Source: Erysipelotrichaceae bacterium UBA2227 (GTDB lineage Bacteria; Bacillota_I; Bacilli_A; Erysipelotrichales; Erysipelotrichaceae). Taken from it: 19,446 nucleotides of DNA. The notes under the pieces are model-generated. The model saw nothing but the letters and a program-made list of their open reading frames with translations, was not told the origin of the DNA and ran no database searches. The translations under genes were made by a program, and so were the position numbers. Below are positions 7,809-15,034 of this stretch, piece after piece. The stretch covers positions 1 to 19,446 of the forward strand of contig DDYT01000007.1 in the NCBI GenBank assembly GCA_002348095.1, given 5' to 3'. The stretch's first letter is position 1. Each line of letters opens with the position of its first letter.

Positions 7809-8755
7809 TTTACTTTGTTTTGGTTTATACCGCTGAGAAACTTATGGATATTATCGGCTGCGATATCAAGCAGCCTTTTTCTTGCTTCCAATGGTGCCCA
7901 GGCGATGTGCGGGGTAATCAGGCAGTTTTCCAAAGGGACCAGCGGGTTTTCATGTACTGGAGGTTCAACGGTCAGAACATCAAGTCCGGCTGCTTTAACT
8001 TCCCCGGAATTCAAAGCATCTGCCAGATCGGATTCATTTATCAGCCCGCCGCGGGACGTATTGATGAGTATGACTCCCGGTTTCATTTGGGCGATCGATG
8101 TTTTATTGATGATTTCTTTGGTATCCTCTGACAACGGAACATGCAAAGAGATGATATCACTTCGCTCAAACAGCTGCTGTAACGATACTTTTTCAACGAT
8201 TCCGTCATGATTGGTCCTGCCCCTGTCATAGGCAATCACGTGCATGCCGAAGGCTTTGGCAATCGTGGCTGTCTGTTTACCGATACGGCCATACCCCAAA
8301 ATCCCAAAGGTTTTGTCGGCCAGTTCCATCAGCGGAAAATCCCAGTAGCAGAAATCGGCACTGTCATGCCAGCGTCCGTTTTTTACGGTTTTATCGTGAT
8401 GTCCGACATGCGCACAAATCTCCAACAGCAGTGCAAATACGTGCTGAGCGACCGAGACCGTGCTGTATCCGGGAACATTGGTCACTGCAATGCCCTTTTC
8501 TGTTGCCGCATTGACATCAACGACATTGTATCCCGTAGCCAGTACACCGATGTACTTCGTTTTCGTCAGCTTACTGATTGTTTCTCGGCTTATCACAGTT
8601 TTATTGGTCAGCAGGATGTCCGCATCCATGGACCGTTGCACAACGAGACTGCTCTCTGTCCGGTCATACACCGTCACTTCACACAATGTTTCAAACATCT
8701 TCCAGGTCAGATCGCCGGGGTTACATGTATATCCGTCTAAAATTACAATTTTCAT
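7805..8755 (-). CDS. D-2-hydroxyacid dehydrogenase (glycerate dehydrogenase/hydroxypyruvate reductase-like)
   Basis: The 316-residue protein is a typical NAD(P)-dependent D-isomer 2-hydroxyacid dehydrogenase. The Rossmann motif GYGRIG is at 154-159, with an acidic D177 at the end of the second strand, which favours NAD(H). The catalytic residues R235 (TSRGG), E264 (VEPP) and H283 (TPHIAW) are all present. Full length and the GYNVVD and PGYSTVSVAQHVF segments resemble glycerate dehydrogenases that interconvert hydroxypyruvate and D-glycerate. That would complement the glycerate kinase and permease at the left of the window, although the substrate is inferred. It has an AAAGGAG ribosome site, lies 39 bp after the acetyltransferase gene on the same strand, and its TAG shares the CTAG at 7805-7808 with the opposing gene. 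Confidence 0.92.
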   Translation of the reverse strand: MKIVILDGYTCNPGDLTWKMFETLCEVTVYDRTESSLVVQRSMDADILLTNKTVISRETISKLTKTKYIGVLATGYNVVDVNAATEKGIAVTNVPGYSTVSVAQHVFALLLEICAHVGHHDKTVKNGRWHDSADFCYWDFPLMELADKTFGILGYGRIGKQTATIAKAFGMHVIAYDRGRTNHDGIVEKVSLQQLFERSDIISLHVPLSEDTKEIINKTSIAQMKPGVILINTSRGGLINESDLADALNSGEVKAAGLDVLTVEPPVHENPLVPLENCLITPHIAWAPLEARKRLLDIAADNIHKFLSGINQNKVN

Positions 8756-8794
8756 TTCTGATGCTCCTTTCTTAAGTTAATATCGAATGAAATC

Positions 8795-9235
8795 TCATGC
8801 GATTCTTTTAATATAGTGCAATGGTTTTTCTGATAATTGAAATCCAAGGGACAGGTGAGCTTTCGGACTGATCGGATAATCTTCTGTAGTATCGGATGCG
8901 ATCCACTGAGATCCCTGAGATTTGATCCATTTCTGTGCCTTATTAACCAGTCGCTTACCTATTCCTTGCCGACGATACTCCTCTGTTACATACCAGCCTT
9001 CGATATAACCGATTTTGCTTAACGGAAGAAAGTCAACTTGCTCTTTTATTGAAACCTCGATAAATCCAGTACACACGTTTTCATCAAAACAGAAAAAAAT
9101 CTGATTTTTATCCATATGATTTAAAATTTCCATCATCTCTGATTCTAAAGTTTCGCTCATGTGATATGGCCACAAATGCATCCTCAACTTCAGCCAAATG
9201 TCAAAAAAGCCCTCCCTATACGGATAAATCTTCAT
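8795..9235 (-). CDS. GNAT acetyltransferase resembling aminoglycoside 6'-N-acetyltransferase, AAC(6')-I type
   Basis: The protein is 146 residues, the AAC(6')-I length. The acetyl-CoA loop RRQGIGKR is at 88-95. Family-like blocks are LRMHLWPYH near the N-terminus, TGFIEVSI, YIEGWYVTEEYRRQGIG, WIASDTTEDYPISPKAHLSL and LGFQLSEKPLHYIKR, which match the order and wording of AAC(6')-I enzymes such as the Acinetobacter type. Those enzymes acetylate the 6'-amino group of aminoglycosides. A chromosomal relative may have another natural substrate, so resistance is not established. I chose the ATG at 9235 (AAAGGAG site) over an upstream in-frame ATG at 9304 that has no ribosome site. It is probably co-transcribed with the dehydrogenase. 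Confidence 0.85.
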   Translation of the reverse strand: MKIYPYREGFFDIWLKLRMHLWPYHMSETLESEMMEILNHMDKNQIFFCFDENVCTGFIEVSIKEQVDFLPLSKIGYIEGWYVTEEYRRQGIGKRLVNKAQKWIKSQGSQWIASDTTEDYPISPKAHLSLGFQLSEKPLHYIKRIA

Positions 9236-9286
9236 GTTTAAAACTCCTTTAACTGCTATTATTGAAACATAAAATAAGCATTCTCT

Positions 9287-9324
9287 CAAGGGTAACCCTT
9301 CCAAAGTGTCGTAAATAGGACACT
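9287..9324. promoter_or_regulatory. Two adjacent palindromes upstream of the acetyltransferase gene (candidate operators)
   Basis: AAGGGT-A-ACCCTT (9287-9299) is followed after 5 bp by AGTGTC-N8-GACACT (9305-9324). A TTGAGA-like -35 for the acetyltransferase gene can be read on the minus strand at the edge of the first palindrome. Paired dyads at a promoter suggest repressor sites, but no regulator gene sits beside them. Confidence 0.4.
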
Positions 9325-9408
9325 CTCACACGAATGTTTATGTGAATTCTTTCGGATTATCACGTCCAGTTATTACATTCGAAAATTTCGCTAGTTTTTT
9401 CACAATCG

Positions 9409-9437
9409 TTTACATTTGAAAGCGATTGCAGTATGAT
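9409..9437 (+). promoter_or_regulatory. Sigma-A promoter of the glycerol-3-phosphate dehydrogenase operon
   Basis: TTTACA (9409-9414), a 17-bp spacer and TATGAT (9432-9437) form a good vegetative promoter about 100 bp upstream of the first gene. The spacer is filled by a cre box, so CcpA binding would block RNA polymerase. Confidence 0.8.
9417..9430 (+). promoter_or_regulatory. cre box (CcpA catabolite repression site)
   Basis: TGAAAGCGATTGCA matches the cre consensus TGWAANCGNTNWCA at 13 of 14 positions. It sits between the -35 and -10 of the operon promoter, a classic repressing position. Confidence 0.8.
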
Positions 9438-9461
9438 ATAGATACAAGTTAATCTGCGATC

Positions 9462-9510
9462 AGAGACACCTGAGATTTCGGAATTTTATATTCGTTTTCT
9501 GGTGTCTTTT
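9462..9510 (+). terminator. Leader hairpin followed by Ts (possible antitermination site)
   Basis: AGACACC (9464-9470) pairs with GGTGTCT (9501-9507), with further inner pairing (GAAT/ATTC), and TTTT follows. It lies between the mapped promoter and the ribosome site of the first gene. In Bacillus the glpD and glpFK leaders carry such a terminator, overridden by the antiterminator GlpP with glycerol-3-phosphate. The same logic is plausible here, but no glpP gene is in the window and the T-run is short. Confidence 0.5.
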
Positions 9511-9534
9511 ATGTCGTTTGGAGGAAAAAAGCGT

Positions 9535-10965
9535 ATGTATGATTTCCTGATTATCGGCGCTGGTATCAGTGGTGCCATGATTGCCCGAGACCTTTCAAAA
9601 TTCAGATGTAGTATCGCGCTTGTAGAAAAAGATAATGATGTTGCCAACGAGGCAACCAGTGCCAACAGTGCCATCATCCATTCGGGACATGATCCCAAGG
9701 AAGGTACACTCAAGGCCAAGTTAAACGTGCGCGGAAATGAGCTTTATGAAGATCTTTGCAAGGAACTGAAGGTTGATTTCGAGCGTAACGGCGCTTTTGT
9801 CGTTGCGGTCGCTGAAGATGAGCTTCCGCAGCTTGAATTTCTTTATAAGCAGGCCTTATCCCGTAACATCCCCGCTAAAATTATTTCCGGCCAAGAAGCT
9901 CACGCCAAAGAACCGAATTTAAGTGATTCCGTCATCGCAGCCCTCGACTTACCTTCCACCGGGATCGTGTCCCCTTGGGAAGTGGCGATCGCGGCGGTGG
10001 AAGATGCATGCAATAATGGTGTTGAGTTATTTTTGGGCAACAAGGTCGTTTCCATTGAGAAAAAGACCGATCACTTTGTCGTCAAAACGACCAAGGGCGA
10101 GTTTTTAAGCAGGTTTGTCATCAATGCAGCCGGGGTTTATGCTGATGATATTTACAATTTGGTCAGTGACAAAAAACTGTTTACCATTACCCCGCGTCGC
10201 GGTGAGTATTATGTCCTCGACAAACAGACGACTCCGTTTGTAGATCGGACGATTTTCCCGATTCCTTCGGAAAAAGGAAAAGGTGTATTGGTCGCCAAGA
10301 CTATCCATCACAATGTCATCTTAGGTCCTAACTCCGAGGTAATCGAGGATAAGGAAGGCAAAGATAATACGCAGGAAGCGCTTGATTATATTCGCAGGGA
10401 AACCTTTAAAACTTTAAAGAACATTCCTTTTAATCAAGTGATTCGTACCTACACCGGTTTACGTCCGACCGGTTCGACGCATGACTTTGTCATTGAGGAA
10501 GCATCCGATGTTGAACACTTCATTAATGTTGCAGCCATCGAGTCTCCGGGATTGGCAAGTGCTCCGGCCATCAGTGAATATGTATTAAACGAGATCATTT
10601 CTAAAAAGTTTGAGTTAGTACCTAAGGATTCGCGCATCGAACGTCGTCCGTGGATCATTATCAATCGGATGAACTATGAGGAGAAGCATGCCTTGGTTCA
10701 GAAAGATCCGGCATTTGCGCAGATGATCTGTCGCTGCGAACATATCAGTGAAGGTGAAATCGTCGATATCATTCACAGAAATGCGGGTGCTCAAACGGTC
10801 AAGGCCGTCAAGCGTCGTGTGCGTCCGGGTGCCGGTCGTTGTCAGGGCGGTTTTTGTGAGCCGAAAGTCGTTGCGATTTTAGCAAGAGAACTGAAAAAAT
10901 CCCCACTGGACATACTGTTAGACAGCGATGATTCTAAGTTGCTGGTTGGAAAGACAAAGGAGTAA
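9535..10965 (+). CDS. FAD-dependent glycerol-3-phosphate dehydrogenase-like oxidoreductase (GlpA/LhgO type) with BFD-type [2Fe-2S] domain
   Basis: This 476-residue protein begins with the FAD-binding loop IIGAGISGAMIARDLSKF (G8, G10, G13). A DAO-type oxidase fold spans residues about 1-365 and includes ATSANSAIIHSGHDP and YTGLRPTGSTHDFVIEEASD. A C-terminal bacterioferritin-ferredoxin-like domain (about 395-460) has four cysteines, C399, C401, C436 and C441, in C-X-C...C-X4-C spacing, suited to a [2Fe-2S] cluster. Such proteins are annotated as glycerol-3-phosphate or L-2-hydroxyglutarate oxidoreductases. The cre-controlled promoter, the two partner genes and nearby glpK make glycerol-3-phosphate to dihydroxyacetone phosphate most likely. 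I chose ATG 9535 after GGAGG, rather than a GTG at 9502 that lies in the leader hairpin. The next gene starts 4 bp after its stop. Confidence 0.88.
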   Translation: MYDFLIIGAGISGAMIARDLSKFRCSIALVEKDNDVANEATSANSAIIHSGHDPKEGTLKAKLNVRGNELYEDLCKELKVDFERNGAFVVAVAEDELPQLEFLYKQALSRNIPAKIISGQEAHAKEPNLSDSVIAALDLPSTGIVSPWEVAIAAVEDACNNGVELFLGNKVVSIEKKTDHFVVKTTKGEFLSRFVINAAGVYADDIYNLVSDKKLFTITPRRGEYYVLDKQTTPFVDRTIFPIPSEKGKGVLVAKTIHHNVILGPNSEVIEDKEGKDNTQEALDYIRRETFKTLKNIPFNQVIRTYTGLRPTGSTHDFVIEEASDVEHFINVAAIESPGLASAPAISEYVLNEIISKKFELVPKDSRIERRPWIIINRMNYEEKHALVQKDPAFAQMICRCEHISEGEIVDIIHRNAGAQTVKAVKRRVRPGAGRCQGGFCEPKVVAILARELKKSPLDILLDSDDSKLLVGKTKE

Positions 10966-10969
10966 GGCG

Positions 10970-12223
10970 ATGAGAACATACGATTTAGTGGTGATCGGTG
11001 GCGGCAGTGCCGGTCTGGCCAGTGCATTAAGTGCTTATGAGCAAGGCATTCGGGATATTTTGATCCTTGAAAGAGATAAAGAGTTGGGTGGCATTTTACA
11101 GCAGTGCATCCATAACGGGTTTGGTTTGATTGAGTTTAAAGAAGAGCTGGCCGGTCCGGCATATGCAGAACGTTTCATCGATTTAATCGAAAACAACGGC
11201 ATTCAGTATAAGCTAAATGCCATGGTCACGCATATGTCCAATGACAAGGTTATTGAATATGTCACACCTTCTGAGGGATATGTGACCATTAAAGCGAAAG
11301 CCATCATTCTTGCGATGGGTTGCCGTGAGCGTACTCGCGGTGCCATTGCGATTCCGGGATATCGTCCGGCGGGTATTTGGAGTGCAGGGACAGCACAGCG
11401 TTATTTGAATATGGAGGGGTATATCGTCGGTAAGCGAGTATTCATTCTTGGCAGCGGCGATATCGGATTGATCATGGCCCGCCGGATGATTCTTGAAGGT
11501 GCGGAAGTATTGGGCGTTGCGGAAATCATGCCGTACTCCAACGGCTTGCCGAGAAATATCAAGCAATGTCTGATCGACTTTGATATTCCCTTGTTTTTAA
11601 GTCATACAATCACCCGAATTGAAGGATTGGATCGTGTTACGCAGGTGGAAGTAAGCCAGGTTGATGAGAATTTCCGTGCAATCAAAGGAACTGAGAAGTA
11701 CTTTGATGTGGATACCGTCTTGTTTTCGGTCGGTCTGATTCCGGAGAATGCTTTAAGTGAAGAAGCCGATGTCGAGATTCATCCGAGAACACGCGGTCCG
11801 ATCGTCAACGAGTCGTATCAGACCAGTGTCGATGGCATCTTTGCCTGCGGCAATGTCTTGCACGTCCATGACTTGGTCGACTTTGTATCACTGGAAGGCC
11901 GTAAAGCCGGAATTGCAGCTGCGCGCTATCTGAAAGATGAACTGAAACCAGGCGATACGTTTGATTGCATCGCAAAAGACGGTATCGGCTATATCGTTCC
12001 TCATAAAGTCAATGTGGAAAACGTGGAAAAGAGTCTGGAGTGTATGTTCAGAGTGACCAAGAACGTTAAAAATGTCGCATTGACAATCAAGAAAGACGGA
12101 GAAGTATTAAGAACCGTCAAAAAACGCCATCTGGCTCCGGCCGAAATGGAGAAAGTCATTTTAAGTAAAGCAGATTTGCTGGGGTGCAAAGAGTCCATCA
12201 GCATCGAAATTACGGAGGTGTAA
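10970..12223 (+). CDS. FAD/NAD(P)-dependent oxidoreductase, second subunit of the glycerol-3-phosphate dehydrogenase-like operon
   Basis: The 417-residue flavoprotein has an N-terminal FAD loop (VVIGGGSAGLAS, 8-19), the ELGGILQQCIHNGFGL segment, a second nucleotide-binding motif (FILGSGDIGLIMARRMI) and a late CGNVLHVHDLVDF segment that closes on FAD. The fold is the pyridine nucleotide-disulphide oxidoreductase type. Proteins of this type are regularly encoded between a GlpA-like flavoprotein and a DUF1667 protein, as here, and probably pass electrons from that subunit to NAD(P) or another acceptor. The electron acceptor is not known from sequence. The AAAGGAG site overlaps the upstream stop region (4-bp gap), and one base separates it from the next gene, so all are co-translated. 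The ATG at 10970 is preferred to an in-frame start at 10928. Confidence 0.88.
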   Translation: MRTYDLVVIGGGSAGLASALSAYEQGIRDILILERDKELGGILQQCIHNGFGLIEFKEELAGPAYAERFIDLIENNGIQYKLNAMVTHMSNDKVIEYVTPSEGYVTIKAKAIILAMGCRERTRGAIAIPGYRPAGIWSAGTAQRYLNMEGYIVGKRVFILGSGDIGLIMARRMILEGAEVLGVAEIMPYSNGLPRNIKQCLIDFDIPLFLSHTITRIEGLDRVTQVEVSQVDENFRAIKGTEKYFDVDTVLFSVGLIPENALSEEADVEIHPRTRGPIVNESYQTSVDGIFACGNVLHVHDLVDFVSLEGRKAGIAAARYLKDELKPGDTFDCIAKDGIGYIVPHKVNVENVEKSLECMFRVTKNVKNVALTIKKDGEVLRTVKKRHLAPAEMEKVILSKADLLGCKESISIEITEV

Positions 12224-12224
12224 T

Positions 12225-12602
12225 ATGAGTCAAAAAGATATGGTTTGTATCGTGTGTCCGATGAGCTGTAAGGTTTCATTTGATATAAATCCGGATGGTT
12301 CGATCACAAAAGTGGAAGGCCATTCGTGTCCGCGCGGTGAGAATTATGTTCGTAAAGAAATGACGAATCCCACGCGTATGCTTACTTCAACGATCAAAAT
12401 CGAAGGCGCATTTTATGATCGTTTGCCGGTCATAACGTCTGCGGACATTCCGAAGAGCAAGATTTTTGATGTCATGAAAGAAATCAACAATACGGTGGTA
12501 AAAGCGCCGGTCAAACTGAAAGATGTACTGATTGAAAATGTTTGCGGTTTAGGTGTAAACATCATAGCTTCAAGAAGTATGAAAGCTGTAGAGGATAAGT
12601 AA
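12225..12602 (+). CDS. DUF1667 cysteine-motif protein, third component of the operon
   Basis: This is a 125-residue protein with four N-terminal cysteines, C8, C11, C15 and C35, in the pattern CIVCPMSC then SCPRGENYV. This resembles the metal or iron-sulfur site at the start of molybdopterin oxidoreductases, but no cofactor domain follows. The remainder (RMLTSTIKIEGAF, DIPKSKIFDVMKEIN) is typical of DUF1667. Its fixed place after two flavoproteins suggests an electron-transfer or assembly subunit standing in for GlpC; that role is inferred. An ACGGAGGTG ribosome site overlaps the end of the upstream gene. Forty bases separate its stop from the Spo0A-like gene, with no terminator between them. 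Confidence 0.85.
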   Translation: MSQKDMVCIVCPMSCKVSFDINPDGSITKVEGHSCPRGENYVRKEMTNPTRMLTSTIKIEGAFYDRLPVITSADIPKSKIFDVMKEINNTVVKAPVKLKDVLIENVCGLGVNIIASRSMKAVEDK

Positions 12603-12642
12603 ATCGTTTGAGAAGAGGTGCTTATGAAAGGGGGCTGGCTTT

Positions 12643-13431
12643 TTGGAAAAGAATATTCGATTACTGATCATTGATGATGACTGTGATATGTGTGATAAAC
12701 TGAGATATTATCTGGAACCGCATAAGAGCATTCAAGTCGTTGGTGTCGCCTACAATGGAATTGATGGGTTGGATAAGTTGCGTAAGCTGCGTCCGGATGT
12801 CGTTCTGTTAGATATGATCATGCCTCAAATTGACGGTCTCGGTTTTTTGGAAAGAGCGAATGCAGAAAAACTGCTTGAGAACTCGAAAGTAATCATGAGC
12901 AGTGAGTTAAGTCAGGAAAGCATCGTTAAATATGCCTTTCATCTCGGCGCTTCGTTTTATATGTTAAAACCCTACTCGTTTGAGTATTTGGCACATCGCA
13001 TCACCAATATTTCGTTTAAAGAAGGACTCTCTATGACCCTGGATTCAAAGAACGGTCTTACGGTCACAAAGGCATCTGATCTAAACAGCATCGTGTCGAA
13101 GTTTTTGATTGACAGCGGATTACCGCCGCATACCTTGGGTTATAAATATTTCACCTTGGCGATCAATCATTTGTTACACGAAAACACCACGGTCTTCTCA
13201 ATCACAAAAAACATTTACCCTTATGTTGCCTCGTTCTACGGTACCAGCAGTGCCAACGTGGATAAAGCGATGCGCCACAGCCTGTCCTTGGCATATGGAG
13301 AAAACAACAAAACGCTTCAAGGGTTTTTACGGGAAATGAATTATCGTGATTTGGGTAAACGCCCTTCCAACTCCGAGTATATCAATCTGGTACTGGAGAA
13401 AATAAGGCAGGACTTGATTACACTCAACTAG
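12643..13431 (+). CDS. spo0A: Spo0A-type response regulator
   Basis: This 262-residue protein (Bacillus subtilis Spo0A has 267) has a receiver domain at about 4-122 and a Spo0A C-terminal DNA-binding domain at about 145-260. The receiver has the acidic pocket D11-D12-D13, phosphoacceptor D57 in VVLLDMIMP, S86 and conserved K109-P110. The C-terminal hallmarks are GLPPHTLGYKYF, SITKNIYPYVASFYGTSS and RPSNSEYINLVLEKIR. The recognition helix is altered compared with classical Spo0A (see findings). The start is TTG at 12643, eight bases after AAAGGGGG; the first residues MEK parallel B. subtilis Spo0A, which uses GTG. It lies 40 bp after the DUF1667 gene with no terminator, so it should be expressed with the glycerol-3-phosphate operon and shares its cre control. 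No spoIVB or histidine kinase is nearby. It could be the genuine sporulation master regulator or a metabolic paralogue. Confidence 0.88.
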   Translation: MEKNIRLLIIDDDCDMCDKLRYYLEPHKSIQVVGVAYNGIDGLDKLRKLRPDVVLLDMIMPQIDGLGFLERANAEKLLENSKVIMSSELSQESIVKYAFHLGASFYMLKPYSFEYLAHRITNISFKEGLSMTLDSKNGLTVTKASDLNSIVSKFLIDSGLPPHTLGYKYFTLAINHLLHENTTVFSITKNIYPYVASFYGTSSANVDKAMRHSLSLAYGENNKTLQGFLREMNYRDLGKRPSNSEYINLVLEKIRQDLITLN

Positions 13432-13456
13432 CACGCGTCAGCGTGCTTTTTATTTT
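13430..13456 (+). terminator. Intrinsic terminator of the glycerol-3-phosphate/spo0A operon
   Basis: AGCACGC, a GTCA loop and GCGTGCT form a 7-bp GC-rich stem followed by TTTTATTTT. The spo0A stop codon overlaps the stem. Confidence 0.9.
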
Positions 13457-13463
13457 AAGCAGA

Positions 13464-13495
13464 GAAAAGCACGGACGATGGAATCCGTGCTTTTC
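13464..13495 (-). terminator. Terminator downstream of glpK, symmetric and possibly bidirectional
   Basis: A perfect 12-bp inverted repeat, GAAAAGCACGGA with its complement around an 8-nt loop, has A4 and T4 arms, so it reads as a terminator on both strands. It lies 28 bp after the glpK stop and separates the two convergent operons. Confidence 0.8.
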
Positions 13496-13523
13496 AAGAT
13501 GGGGTGATTTCGGAGGGTTTGTA

Positions 13524-15011
13524 TTAGAATTGGCGAGTTGCGTTAACAGCTCTGACCCAACCTGCGTACAATGCTTCGCGTTTTTCAGCAGGCATAACCG
13601 GTTCAAAACGATGATCGAGTTTCCAGTTATGGGTAACTTCGTTTTTGTCTTTCCAGAATCCTACTGCCAAACCGGACAGGAATGCTGCACCCAAAGCGGT
13701 GGTTTCTTGAACGACCGGACGTTCAACCGGTACGCCTAAGATATCACTTTGGAACTGCATCAATAAGTTATTCTTAACGGCACCGCCGTCAACTTTCAAC
13801 GCAGCAAGCTTAATGCCCGAGTCGATTTCCATAGCTTGCAGAATATCGCGAGTTTGGTAATCGATTGCTTCCAATGTTGCACGAACGAAATGTTCTTTCG
13901 TTGTACCACGTGTTAATCCAAATACTGCACCGCGAGCTTTGTCATCCCAATACGGAGCGCCTAAGCCTACAAATGCCGGAACAACGTATACGCCATCGGT
14001 GGATTCAACATGTTTTGCCAGTTCTTCCGATTCCGGAGCTGTTCTGACCATGCGTAAGCCGTCACGTAACCATTGTACTGCACTACCAGCGATGAAGATT
14101 GAACCTTCTAATGCATATTCAACGATACCGTCGAGTCCCCAAGCAATTGTGGTAACCAAGCCGTTTTTGCTTGGAACCGGTTTTGTGCCTGTGTTCATCA
14201 ACATAAAGCATCCTGTACCATAGGTGTTCTTAGCCATACCCGGTTGGAAGCAAGCTTGTCCAAACAGAGCGGCTTGTTGGTCACCGGCGATACCGGAAAT
14301 CGGAACTTCCTGACCGAAGAAGTGATAAGGAGCTGTCTTTCCGTAAACATAACTCGAAGGCAGAACTTCCGGAAGCAACGGCTTCGGAACGTTCAGGATC
14401 GATAACAATTCTTCGTCCCATTTTAATTCATAAATATTGTACATCAATGTTCTGGAAGCATTGGAATAGTCGGTAACGTGTGCTGCTCCGCCTGTTAATT
14501 TCCAAACCAACCATGTGTCGATCGTACCGAACAACAATTCGCCTTTTTCTGCTCTTTCGCGGCTGCCTTCAACGTGATCCAAAATCCATTTTACTTTGGT
14601 TCCGGAGAAGTAAGCATCGACGACCAAACCGGTTTTGTTACGGAACAAATCAGCTTTGCCGGCTGCTTTGATTTCGTCGCAAATCGGAACTGTTTGACGA
14701 GATTGCCAAACGATTGCGTTGTAAATCGGTAAACCAGTCTTTTTATCCCAAACAACCGTTGTTTCACGTTGGTTGGTGATACCGATACTGGCAATTTGTT
14801 CAGGCTTGATACCTGTGGTAATGAATACTTCAGACAAAACGGCCAATACGCTGGTCCAAATTTCGGTTGCATTGTGTTCAACCCAACCCGGTTTCGGGAA
14901 GATTTGTGTGAACTCTTTTTGAGCTACGCCAACGATGTTGGTCTTTTGATCGAAAATAATGGCACGGGAACTCGTTGTCCCCTGATCAATTGCCAATACG
15001 AATTTTTCCAT
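13524..15011 (-). CDS. glpK: Glycerol kinase
   Basis: The 495-residue FGGY-family kinase carries out ATP-dependent phosphorylation of glycerol to glycerol-3-phosphate in the cytoplasm. It is full length, with the phosphate-binding loop AIDQGTTSSRAIIFD at the N-terminus, glycerol-site blocks GWVEHNATEIW and NQRETTVVWDK, and the ATP-domain segments GIAGDQQAALFGQ and YALEGSIFIAGSAVQWLRDG. H230 in APYHFFGQEVP is at the position phosphorylated by HPr in enterococcal and Bacillus GlpK, so activation by the phosphotransferase system is expected. The ribosome site AAAGGAGG is excellent. It is the last gene of a minus-strand operon after the two putative glycerol transporter subunits, 23 bp downstream of the second. 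Its product feeds the convergent glycerol-3-phosphate dehydrogenase-like operon. Confidence 0.98.
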   Translation of the reverse strand: MEKFVLAIDQGTTSSRAIIFDQKTNIVGVAQKEFTQIFPKPGWVEHNATEIWTSVLAVLSEVFITTGIKPEQIASIGITNQRETTVVWDKKTGLPIYNAIVWQSRQTVPICDEIKAAGKADLFRNKTGLVVDAYFSGTKVKWILDHVEGSRERAEKGELLFGTIDTWLVWKLTGGAAHVTDYSNASRTLMYNIYELKWDEELLSILNVPKPLLPEVLPSSYVYGKTAPYHFFGQEVPISGIAGDQQAALFGQACFQPGMAKNTYGTGCFMLMNTGTKPVPSKNGLVTTIAWGLDGIVEYALEGSIFIAGSAVQWLRDGLRMVRTAPESEELAKHVESTDGVYVVPAFVGLGAPYWDDKARGAVFGLTRGTTKEHFVRATLEAIDYQTRDILQAMEIDSGIKLAALKVDGGAVKNNLLMQFQSDILGVPVERPVVQETTALGAAFLSGLAVGFWKDKNEVTHNWKLDHRFEPVMPAEKREALYAGWVRAVNATRQF

Positions 15012-15034
15012 AATTGTCCTCCTTTATTAGACTA

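Noticed and set aside
9307..9384. One-mismatch Spo0A boxes (TGTCGTA at 9307, TTCGAAA at 9378-9384) upstream of the glycerol-3-phosphate operon
   Set aside because: One-mismatch 7-mers are too common to support a claim of autoregulation.
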